The notes under the pieces are model-generated. The model did no database searches. It was not told the DNA's origin and was given only the letters and a program-made list of their open reading frames with translations. Of a stretch of 33,050 bases of DNA, positions 8,304 to 16,298 are shown piece by piece. Every line of letters starts with the position of its first letter. The first letter of the stretch is position 1. Source of the stretch: a virus; the IMG/VR virus record IMGVR_UViG_3300042305_001249, positions 1-33,050 of that record; one strand, given 5' to 3'. Made by a program: the position numbers and the translations under genes.

Positions 8304-11300
8304 CCCGCAAGCTCCTGCCTTACGAGTACCAACTGATTGAAGCGCTCGGCATCAGCAAAGACGAGTACCTGGACTTTATTGCCGCAGCACCACTATACGA
8401 AGACCCTAAAGAGGGCACCGTTTTAGATATTCGCAACGCCGAAGCAACAGTAGCTCTGGTGCTCACTATTGTTGGCATCCTATTTCAGGTTGCATCAGTA
8501 CTACTTACTCCCCGTCCTGAAATACCAACTACAAGAGGTGTTGGTCAATCAAGAGACCAACGTTTTGCACCGCGTTTTGGTTTTAACGGAGCACAGGAGC
8601 TAGCGAATTATGGTGATCCACTGCCGCTTATTTACACAAACACAAGTATCAATTCTCGTGGTGGCGTTCGTGTAAGCACAGCGCTGCTCTGGAGTGCTGT
8701 TCTTAGTTACGGCGGCAACCAGTTCATGCGTCTAATGCTGAGCATTGGCGCAGGCAAGATCGGCGCCATCGACATTTACCGCAGTGCTCTGGGACAACTG
8801 CCATTGCGCGACTACACGCAGAGCAACCTTTGGGCATATTTCAACGACAACAGTTACACAAAATACGCACAACTTGCAACGGCAGTAAACACATTCCAAG
8901 ACCCGACTCGCGTTGGATCTGCAAGTCGTCCCACGGCACGCCTTACAACACTGGCAGGGCAGCAAGACAAATTCGGCTTTAGCCAGGCTTACGCACCGAC
9001 TACCAGCGTTTCGTGTGGTGTAACAGCCGTCATCCCGATCAATGTTCAGGTGATGGTGATTAACCCGAACGGAGATCGCAGGCGCTTCAACGTAGACACA
9101 CAACTAACTCCTAATACAACGTACTGGCCCACGAGCGGTGTGCGCCCCAACATCCCAGTTGGTACCCAGTTCACCATTAAGATCCAGCAAACAATACGAC
9201 TAACTCAAGCCGAAAGAGATCTTTTTAGTACTGAGGGAATTGGTCGTTATGCAAAAGAATCAGCATTTACAGCACGTCGCGCAGAAGCCTCTGCTCTGTT
9301 TGAAGGCGCACGCTTCAAAATAGGATCCGCTATTTTGCGTCTAATAAGCGTTGATAATACTGAAACAGATCAGGGCGTGGTGACTGCAACGTTTACTTGC
9401 GAACGTCGCGGCAAATTCCCTGCCGCCCCGTACGCTTCCACCCACTGGATCGAAGACACAGAGGACGAAATAGCAAAACAAAAAAGCATCATTAAACAAC
9501 AAGAAAATACAATCGCTATCCTCAACAAAGACAAAGAAGACCTTCAGTACTATCAAGATTTTCTAGCACGCGTTGTAATAAGCAAATACTCTAATTTTAA
9601 CCAGTTTAATCCCGCTGTTGAAAAGTACCGCAGCCTTGCCTCAAGCGTTAATATTGGCAAAAAAGATGTAAAAGTTATGTTGCGTTACGTCGAAAAAAGC
9701 ATAAAAGAAGCCGAGGAAACTTTAGCTAAAGCAGAAACTCGACTTGACTCTCTTAAAGACCAAGGCAGCTTAAAAAGTATCCAAGCCTTGTACACCAAGT
9801 GCATGGCGCACATCGAAGAGGCGCAGTACGCATCAACAACCAAATGCCATGTTGTTGATTTTGCCTTAAAGATACGGGCTTACCGCCGTCTTAGCGGTCG
9901 TGCGGATGTTTATGGGAGTGAGCAAGAAGACTACGGAGATAGCGCCAGTGAAAATGGTCCACAGCCACGGACGGTCATGTTCCGCATGTATTGGCGTTTC
10001 GCTGGCACAACTGAATACACAAGTATCCCCTATATTTTCTGCGTTCGTAACAGCACCGAACAAGACGTATTTACTTACGTAAAACTCGTCCACGCCAATG
10101 CAGCGTTTACACAACCTAAGGCTGCACAGTATTGGGAAGTCAAATTTGAACCCGTCCTGGAGCCCGGAGCGGAACCCTCGATCACAAAGTATTGCTACCT
10201 GCAACAAACAGGTAAGGAGCGGCGCTTACCCGCTGGCACCAGTGATGTACACGTAATGTTTAACGGCACAGTCTATGACTTTACTACTTACCCACCGATT
10301 AACAAGACAGCGGAAAACCTAACCGAGTGGGACTTGTTCAACTACGACTCCAATTCTCAGAGTCAGTTTTCCTACGAACAGGGACCGGAAGTAAACATAA
10401 CAGCCGTAAACGAACAACTTCTGGAGCCCTGGAACAATTACAGCGACAGGTTGTACAACGGCATTAGCACCCTAGGTTTGCATTTGTTTGCGTCTAAGGC
10501 GACTGAAAGTCTGCGCAGCGTTAGCGTCTGGGTTACACAAGGCAAGTTACTTCGCCCACTGTCACTGAACCCGGCAGACTACGACGAGGACAGCGAAATC
10601 AATGCCCTGGTCAATAGCGCACCATCAGCTTCATCAAGCTACGCGCCAGATATCTTCCTAGATACCATCCTGGACAAAGAAAACGGCATCGGGCAGTACG
10701 CCGATATCCATTCCGTTGATGTCCCGCAGCTCGCTAAAACAAAACGTTTTTGCCGTACAAACAAGTTGTACATGGACGGCATTATTGCTGACCAACGTAG
10801 TTGGCGCGAATTTTGGGCACAGACAGCACCGTTCAGTCTGCTGGAGCTAGCAAAAATCGGCGGGCGTGACACGCTGGTACCGGGCGTCCCTTACAACGAG
10901 ACAACCGGAGAAATAAACCCGAACATCCAAGTATCTGCGCTATTTACTGCGGGCAATATCCTGGAAGATTCTTACAAAGAAGAATTTCTGGATTACGGCG
11001 CCAGTGTGCAGGACACGGTTGTGTCAGCCATTTACCGCGACACGGAAAACAACGACGTGTTCCCCCGTAACGCCAGTGTCCAAGTCCATCTAAGGGAAGT
11101 TGATCCAGATGCCGCCGTGCTTGAGACACTTGATCTTTCCCAGTACGTAACGCGCCGCGAACAAGCAATCCTGCTGGCAAAGTTTTTGTGCCTCAGCAAG
11201 CACTACATCCGCCGGGCAATCGAGTTCAAGACCTTCCCTACTGACAGCCCCGTCTTCCCTGGCGCGTACATCTACGTCGAAATTGGCCTGAACCAGTGGA

Positions 11301-11665
11301 ACTCGATTTATAGCGGACGGGTAGAAGGCGGAGGCTTCTTAAACGCACCGTTACCTCGTCAAGTACCAGACGGACAGTACACAGTATTCCTGTACCGCCA
11401 AGGCACTGGCACCTTTGCCTGCACCAACGTCCAAGTTACCAACGGTTACGCACCGCAAATCAAAAGCTACGAAGGTGCGCTCTTCGTGTTGGGCAACGCT
11501 ATTCTGAGCAAGCGCGTATTCCGGGTCACGGAAGTGATCATGGACGAGGAAGGCGAAACCACGATCAAAGCCGTGGAGCACCAAACCGATTCCAGCGGAC
11601 GGTCGCAAATCGCCAAACGGTTGACCAGCGCCAACGAGTTTTACGTCGATGGCGTGCTTAGCTAG
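8300..11665 (+). CDS. Tail tip / central fibre protein (gpJ-like host-recognition protein)
   Basis: At 1121 residues this is close in size to lambda gpJ (about 1130) and sits right after the gpK-like gene. The N-terminal part has one hydrophobic segment (ATVALVLTIVGILFQVASVLL, about residues 50-70). Next comes a FGFNGAQELANYGDPLPLIYTNTSINSRGGVRVSTALLW-type hub region, which I recognise from gpJ-like tip proteins (the NYGDPLPLIYG-type motif). The C-terminal 300 residues are beta-rich, with fibronectin-like character and an ITEVIMDEEGETTIKAVEH-type strand pair. An AT-rich, strongly helical stretch of about 120 residues (386-510, DNA 9455-9830) is probably a coiled-coil insertion. It overlaps the previous gene by 4 bases (ATGA). 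Confidence 0.8.
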   Translation: MTRKLLPYEYQLIEALGISKDEYLDFIAAAPLYEDPKEGTVLDIRNAEATVALVLTIVGILFQVASVLLTPRPEIPTTRGVGQSRDQRFAPRFGFNGAQELANYGDPLPLIYTNTSINSRGGVRVSTALLWSAVLSYGGNQFMRLMLSIGAGKIGAIDIYRSALGQLPLRDYTQSNLWAYFNDNSYTKYAQLATAVNTFQDPTRVGSASRPTARLTTLAGQQDKFGFSQAYAPTTSVSCGVTAVIPINVQVMVINPNGDRRRFNVDTQLTPNTTYWPTSGVRPNIPVGTQFTIKIQQTIRLTQAERDLFSTEGIGRYAKESAFTARRAEASALFEGARFKIGSAILRLISVDNTETDQGVVTATFTCERRGKFPAAPYASTHWIEDTEDEIAKQKSIIKQQENTIAILNKDKEDLQYYQDFLARVVISKYSNFNQFNPAVEKYRSLASSVNIGKKDVKVMLRYVEKSIKEAEETLAKAETRLDSLKDQGSLKSIQALYTKCMAHIEEAQYASTTKCHVVDFALKIRAYRRLSGRADVYGSEQEDYGDSASENGPQPRTVMFRMYWRFAGTTEYTSIPYIFCVRNSTEQDVFTYVKLVHANAAFTQPKAAQYWEVKFEPVLEPGAEPSITKYCYLQQTGKERRLPAGTSDVHVMFNGTVYDFTTYPPINKTAENLTEWDLFNYDSNSQSQFSYEQGPEVNITAVNEQLLEPWNNYSDRLYNGISTLGLHLFASKATESLRSVSVWVTQGKLLRPLSLNPADYDEDSEINALVNSAPSASSSYAPDIFLDTILDKENGIGQYADIHSVDVPQLAKTKRFCRTNKLYMDGIIADQRSWREFWAQTAPFSLLELAKIGGRDTLVPGVPYNETTGEINPNIQVSALFTAGNILEDSYKEEFLDYGASVQDTVVSAIYRDTENNDVFPRNASVQVHLREVDPDAAVLETLDLSQYVTRREQAILLAKFLCLSKHYIRRAIEFKTFPTDSPVFPGAYIYVEIGLNQWNSIYSGRVEGGGFLNAPLPRQVPDGQYTVFLYRQGTGTFACTNVQVTNGYAPQIKSYEGALFVLGNAILSKRVFRVTEVIMDEEGETTIKAVEHQTDSSGRSQIAKRLTSANEFYVDGVLS

Positions 11666-11697
11666 ACTGCTAACACAGACCTCATTTCGGCAGTTCG

Positions 11698-12198
11698 ATG
11701 GGCTTCTACACCGGGCGCACCGGCGCCATGTACTTTTACGACAGCAGCGAGAATTTTACTGCTGCAGTAGCTGGCGCACCAGGCAATGCTCAAAAGGTGC
11801 TGAAACTCCGCGATTGGTCTATTGAAACCAGCTTAGAGCTGCTTGAAACTACAACCATTGATACTGCCGTAAAAAGCTATACCCCCGGCATGGTTAGCGC
11901 CACTGGTAGCGCCACGGTGCTGTACTACAGAACTGAAGCCGGTGATGTAGGCAAACAGTTCAACAAGCTTCTGGACAACATCATGAAGACCAACACTTCA
12001 GGTGTTACCACGTCTGATCGGTGCGGTTTTATCCTCCGAGCTGGTACGCAAACAGGCACGGGTGTTGACATTAAAGACGATATTGCGTTTAACGCTTACA
12101 TCACCAGTGCCTCTGTACAGGTAGGCACGGGCGAACTTTCTTCTGTAGCGATTCAGTTTACGGTTGACGGTCCTTTCCTGGAAATTATTGATAACTGA
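11698..12198 (+). CDS. Tail-tube-like structural protein, second paralogue
   Basis: This 166-residue protein starts MGFYTGRTGAMYFYDSS and carries VLKLRDWSIETSLELLETTTI, then YTPGMVSATGSATVLYY. This lines up with the major tail protein (VGQVRDWSFEISRAEIDVTTIGQTPGQYVPF...GTGTATVYM). It also has the closing ITSASVQVGTGELSSVAIQFTVDGPF strands of a tail tube fold. It lies after the tip gene instead of in the tube gene position, so it may be a minor tube, tail-tip ring or decoration protein. Similarity is judged by eye. The end overlaps the next start (TGATG). Confidence 0.65.
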   Translation: MGFYTGRTGAMYFYDSSENFTAAVAGAPGNAQKVLKLRDWSIETSLELLETTTIDTAVKSYTPGMVSATGSATVLYYRTEAGDVGKQFNKLLDNIMKTNTSGVTTSDRCGFILRAGTQTGTGVDIKDDIAFNAYITSASVQVGTGELSSVAIQFTVDGPFLEIIDN

Positions 12199-13070
12199 TG
12201 ACCTACTTTATTGGTAGCGCTGGTAATGTCCGCTTGCGGCGAAACGCTGCCATTAGCGTTGCGTCTGAAGTTCGGTCTAGCGACATAAACACAACATTAA
12301 ATCGGGTTGGCTTTGATAACGCACTCGACAACTTGCTTACAGGAGACCGTCTACAAATTTGGACAGACGACCCTCGGGGACTGGTATTTTTCCCTACAAC
12401 TAGCTGGGTAGACGGGGAAGGTGTAACTCAATCTGTTTTTTCTCAGTACGTAAACGTAAACGCCGCAGGTGGCGTACGCTTTTTTGATACGTTCCAAGCT
12501 GCTGTCAACAACGTTCGTTCGGAAGAAATTCCTGTCCAAACGTTCGCTGGAGATCCCCTGCGTGTGTATTACACAGTTAGTGATGTTACTGCTAACTTGC
12601 TAGGGGATGTTACCGGCTACTCCTTCAATACTGACCGCGAAGCAATAGATACAACAACTCTTAGCGACAAGTACAAACAAATGTACTCAGCCGGAATCAT
12701 TAGTGGTAGCGGCAGTATTGACTGCATCTTCAATTACAAAACCAGCGGAGTAAAAGAAACGCCTTTGCTGGCACTGCAGCTTATTAACCGTGTAGACATC
12801 GGCAGCGAGTGCGACATGCTGCTAGCAATTACTGACAACGACAACGACCCGCAGCATCCCGATATCTACTACGAGTTCACAGCAGTAATCACGCGCTCGG
12901 GTCTTCAGGTCAGTGCTGGAGAGCTGATCACTTGCACAATAGACTTCCTGACTACGGGCGAAGTCAAGCTCTTGGTGGGCCGCCCAAGCGGCTACATTCT
13001 TAAGGAAGACGACTTCCGCATTAAACTGAACCAGAGCCTTGACTTCCTGCTGACGGAAGTAACCGACTAA
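12198..13070 (+). CDS. Tail-tube-like structural protein, third paralogue with extended N-terminus
   Basis: This 290-residue protein has two parts. Residues 1-120 are a beta-rich region (FIGSAGNVRLRRNAAISVASEV...GDRLQIWTDDPRGLVFF) that I do not recognise. The C-terminal part has LLGDVTGYSFNTDREAIDTT, then YSAGIISGSGSIDCIF, which parallels the tail-tube cores of the genes at 1770 and 11698. It then has ITRSGLQVSAGELITCTIDFLTTGEV, the closing strands. The gene is coupled to the previous one by TGATG, so the two products may assemble together. The role is inferred: a tail-tip or fibre-attachment ring is plausible. Confidence 0.6.
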   Translation: MTYFIGSAGNVRLRRNAAISVASEVRSSDINTTLNRVGFDNALDNLLTGDRLQIWTDDPRGLVFFPTTSWVDGEGVTQSVFSQYVNVNAAGGVRFFDTFQAAVNNVRSEEIPVQTFAGDPLRVYYTVSDVTANLLGDVTGYSFNTDREAIDTTTLSDKYKQMYSAGIISGSGSIDCIFNYKTSGVKETPLLALQLINRVDIGSECDMLLAITDNDNDPQHPDIYYEFTAVITRSGLQVSAGELITCTIDFLTTGEVKLLVGRPSGYILKEDDFRIKLNQSLDFLLTEVTD

Positions 13071-13079
13071 GGAATCGCT

Positions 13080-16000
13080 ATGGCAGACCAGAGGATTACC
13101 CAACTCACAGCCCTCGCCAAGGGCGATGTTGCTGCCACCGATGTTCTGCCCATCGTCGACGTAGGGGCGAGCCAGACCAAAAAGGTCACAGCCAAAGATC
13201 TGGTTGGTGCTGGACTGGATCTGGTCGACAACGGCGAGATTGACCTTTCCAAGCTGGATCAGACCAGTACCACCAAGCTTGGTACTGTTTCCCTGGCTGA
13301 TGACGCGATTACTGCAGCCAAGTTGGCTGACGATTCCAGCGTCGCTTACGAGTCGGTCGAACCCACAACCAACAATTTCCAAGGTCGCGGCTACGTCAAC
13401 AGCACCAGCAAATACCTAAAGGTTTACGATGGCGCCGCCTACCAGCAGGTCATTGCCCCCACTGCCGGCATCGAAGACCTCGCAGTTACCACCGGCAAAC
13501 TGGCTAACAACGCCGTAACCACAGCAAAAGTAGACGCCGCCGGTCTTGGCGCAGCAGCCTTAGCAACCGATTCAGTCAGCACCGTAAAAATACAAAACAG
13601 TGCTGTAACTACCGATAAATTAAACGCTTTATCCGTAACCGAAGCCAAGGTTGCTACAGACGCAATTAGCACAGATAAAATTGTAAACAATGCAGTTACT
13701 TACGCCAAGCTGCAGCAAACTAGCGGCACCAATGTACTGCTAGGTCGATCTACCGCTGGCGCAGGAAACGTCGAAGAAATTACCTGCACCGGAGCAGGAC
13801 GCGATCTTCTTGACGACGCGGATGCAGCAGCGCAGCGCACCACGCTCGGCCTTGGAACGATAGCAACGCAAGCTGCCTCGTCTGTAGTAATTACTGGCGG
13901 TACTGTCGCTGGTCTTACTTCACTAACAACCGCCACTTCAACACTCGGTAACGCCACTATTACTAGCGGTTCCATTACTGGAATTACAGATTTAGCTATT
14001 GCAGACGGTGGCACTGGTGCATCAGATGCCGCAACCGCTCGTACCAATCTCGGGGTAGAGATCGGAACTGACGTTCAGGCCTACGATGCCGGCCTTAACA
14101 GTATTGCAGGTCTTATTACAACTAGCGATCAAACTATTTATACAACCGCAGAGGATACTTACGCAGCAACAGCATTAACAGTACTGGGTCGTGATCTTAT
14201 TGGAAGTGCCAACGCTTCTGCGGGGCGTACTGTTTTAGATCTCGGCACAATTTCTACACAAAATGCAAATTCTGTCGCTATTACTGGCGGCACTGTTGAG
14301 GGTCTTACATCACTAACAACTGCAACGTCAACACTCGGCAATGCCACTATTACCAGTGGATCTATTACCGGAATTACAGACCTTGCCGTTGCAGATGGCG
14401 GTACTGGGGCATCAGACGCTGCCACTGCCCGCACCAATCTTGGTGTAGCAATCGGCTCTGATGTCCAAGCCTATGACGCTGGTCTTAACAGCATTGCGGG
14501 ACTGACCACGAGTGCGGATCAAACGATTTATGCCACTGGTTCCGACACATACGCCACCACATCACTGACCAGCTTCGGTCGCAGCTTGATAGATGATGCC
14601 GATGCTGCCACTGCTCGCACCACACTCGAACTCGGCACTCTTGCAACACAAAGCGGCACATTTAGCGGCACCCACTCCGGCACAACTAGTGGCACCAATA
14701 CCGGCGACCAGACAATCACGCTGACCGGCGATGTAACGGGTAGCGGCACTGGATCTTTCGCAGCAACTATTGCCAACGATGCAGTAACGACAGCAAAAAT
14801 TGCTGACGCCAACGTCACCACCGACCTGCTTGCCGATGACGCAGTTACCGGGGCAAAACTTGCTGATGATTCTTCCACCGTTGTAGACACGACCGATCCC
14901 GCCGCACCTGGCGCGTTTGTAGGTCAGCAGTGGATTAACGCCAACACCGGACTAACCCGCATCTGGGACGGCACCAACTGGATCGACAGCAAAGGTGTCC
15001 AGGCCATCACCTTTAGCGACACCACTCCGATCACTTTTGCGGTTACATACCCGACCTCAACGTCGGCAACTGTTACCACTACTCTTGATACACAGGCTGC
15101 CGCCTCCGTATTCGCCGGTCCTGCATCTGGAGCGAATGCCGCTCCAACTTTCCGCGCACTACAAAGCACCGATCTGCCTATCGCGGCGACAGGTGTAGTT
15201 GGCGCCGTTAGTCCAGGCACCGGACTAAGTGTGGATGGTAGCGGTGTACTAAACCACCTCAACAGCGTTACCGCCGGCACGTTCACAAAAGTAACTGTTG
15301 ACGCACAAGGTCACGTAACCACCGGGGCAAACCTGCTGGCTTCTGACGTTCCGAACCTTGATGCCAGCAAGATCACCACTGGTACTTTCGGAACGGCGTT
15401 CCTCGCTGCAAACAGCGTCACCGCTGAACAGCTTGCGGATTATGGCATTGCCCAAGTAAGCGAAACCGCTCCAACACCGGAGTTTGCCGGTCAGTGGTGG
15501 ATCAACCCATCTGACCGTTCTGCTTATATCTGGGTTGGTACTGTCGCACCTGTACCGAACGGTTACTGGTTACTTGTCGGTTACGGGAGCCCGACACAGC
15601 TCAACCTGCGTTTTGGTGGAACGTACAACGCCAGTACAAACACAGTTGTCACACTTAACCAGTACGGCACTGAAGCCGGCCTGACGGTCGGTCAAGCACT
15701 TGGCGCACCAAACAGCCAAAACAACGGCGTTTACTTAATCGTTACAACTGCTGGTACGGGCACAACTCCCGCGCCGACTGTATCCCTTGCCGCAGGCGAC
15801 TGGGTTTTAAGTCAGGGCACGGGCGCAAACTGGACAAAGGTCGCAGTTGTTTCTGGAGCGACAGGTACTTTTAACGACTACGACATTCTTTGCGACGGTA
15901 CGTACTTCACTCCGGACATGACCGGCGTGACGGATGTACGTGATGCACTGACACTGCTTTGGGGTCGCGCCCAAATTGCAACTACAAGCCAGATCGGTGT

Positions 16001-16082
16001 CGTTCTTGAGTCCACTGAAGTTCTGGTGAACAACAGCACTGGGGAAATGACCATCGGCGTGGTAGACGATGGGACCTACTAA
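13080..16082 (+). CDS. Long tail fibre protein with 130-residue tandem repeats
   Basis: This 1000-residue protein has an AAGGA ribosome site 6-7 bases before ATG 13080. The N-terminus (MADQRITQLTALAKGDVAAT, then DVLPIVDVGASQTKKVTAKDL) is the attachment module I recall from many cyanophage fibres. Residues 140-215 are short repeats of the AVTTAK/AISTDK type. Residues 241-370 and 371-500 are two near-identical 130-residue units, with a third partial unit from 501. Each contains GGTGASDAATARTNLG, the lambda Stf-type collagen-like fibre motif. Two wall-binding-like modules follow (FVGQQWINANTGLTRIWDG, and EFAGQWWINPSDRSAYIWVG). It is probably a trimeric fibre for host recognition. No peptidase S74 chaperone domain is seen. 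Confidence 0.85.
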   Translation: MADQRITQLTALAKGDVAATDVLPIVDVGASQTKKVTAKDLVGAGLDLVDNGEIDLSKLDQTSTTKLGTVSLADDAITAAKLADDSSVAYESVEPTTNNFQGRGYVNSTSKYLKVYDGAAYQQVIAPTAGIEDLAVTTGKLANNAVTTAKVDAAGLGAAALATDSVSTVKIQNSAVTTDKLNALSVTEAKVATDAISTDKIVNNAVTYAKLQQTSGTNVLLGRSTAGAGNVEEITCTGAGRDLLDDADAAAQRTTLGLGTIATQAASSVVITGGTVAGLTSLTTATSTLGNATITSGSITGITDLAIADGGTGASDAATARTNLGVEIGTDVQAYDAGLNSIAGLITTSDQTIYTTAEDTYAATALTVLGRDLIGSANASAGRTVLDLGTISTQNANSVAITGGTVEGLTSLTTATSTLGNATITSGSITGITDLAVADGGTGASDAATARTNLGVAIGSDVQAYDAGLNSIAGLTTSADQTIYATGSDTYATTSLTSFGRSLIDDADAATARTTLELGTLATQSGTFSGTHSGTTSGTNTGDQTITLTGDVTGSGTGSFAATIANDAVTTAKIADANVTTDLLADDAVTGAKLADDSSTVVDTTDPAAPGAFVGQQWINANTGLTRIWDGTNWIDSKGVQAITFSDTTPITFAVTYPTSTSATVTTTLDTQAAASVFAGPASGANAAPTFRALQSTDLPIAATGVVGAVSPGTGLSVDGSGVLNHLNSVTAGTFTKVTVDAQGHVTTGANLLASDVPNLDASKITTGTFGTAFLAANSVTAEQLADYGIAQVSETAPTPEFAGQWWINPSDRSAYIWVGTVAPVPNGYWLLVGYGSPTQLNLRFGGTYNASTNTVVTLNQYGTEAGLTVGQALGAPNSQNNGVYLIVTTAGTGTTPAPTVSLAAGDWVLSQGTGANWTKVAVVSGATGTFNDYDILCDGTYFTPDMTGVTDVRDALTLLWGRAQIATTSQIGVVLESTEVLVNNSTGEMTIGVVDDGTY
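13800..14655 (+). repeat. Two 390-bp tandem coding repeats plus a partial third
   Basis: The units start at 13800, 14190 and 14580, with an exact period of 390 bases (130 codons). The protein copies differ at few positions. The DNA copies differ mainly at third codon positions (for example around 13921 compared with 14311). This points to an old duplication kept under protein-level selection, or to recombination between fibre genes. Confidence 0.85.
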
Positions 16083-16252
16083 TGTCACACAGGACCGAAT
16101 CGTTTGTTTATAGCGCCGAGCAAGTCCCAATCGGCGGTCAACCTGGCGACGTACTACTAAAAGTCCAAAACGCGAACTATTACACTGCCTGGCGCGACTT
16201 CACCTACGTTTTTGAGACCTACGACGTTGTATTAGACGACGGCGAGTACTGA
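16082..16252 (+). CDS. Small hypothetical protein between the two fibre genes
   Basis: This 56-residue ORF starts in a TAATG overlap with the preceding fibre gene and ends at TGA 16250-16252. It is acidic and aromatic: MSHRTESFVYSAEQVPIGGQ at the start and TYDVVLDDGEY at the end. The middle (PGDVLLKVQNANYYTAWRDF) resembles the short PGdvL.k.s....W..f motif seen in fibre attachment segments of cyanophages, so it may be a fibre-associated adaptor. I do not recognise a named family. Confidence 0.6.
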   Translation: MSHRTESFVYSAEQVPIGGQPGDVLLKVQNANYYTAWRDFTYVFETYDVVLDDGEY

Positions 16253-16298
16253 TGCCGCTACGATGCCTAGGTAATCCCATCCTGCTGGAGTTAAGGGA

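Noticed and set aside
12822-13382. Minus-strand open frame of 186 codons over the end of the third tail-tube-like gene and the fibre start
   Set aside because: It crosses the boundary of two well-supported plus-strand genes and shows no recognisable domain.
13800-14655. Possible CRISPR-like or satellite repeat
   Set aside because: The 390-base period is a multiple of three, coding in one frame, and the copies encode a fibre motif.
13700-15286. Several minus-strand open frames of 90-120 codons across the fibre gene
   Set aside because: They repeat with the fibre repeats and are rich in V, A, S and P because they are complements of T/G/A-rich fibre codons.
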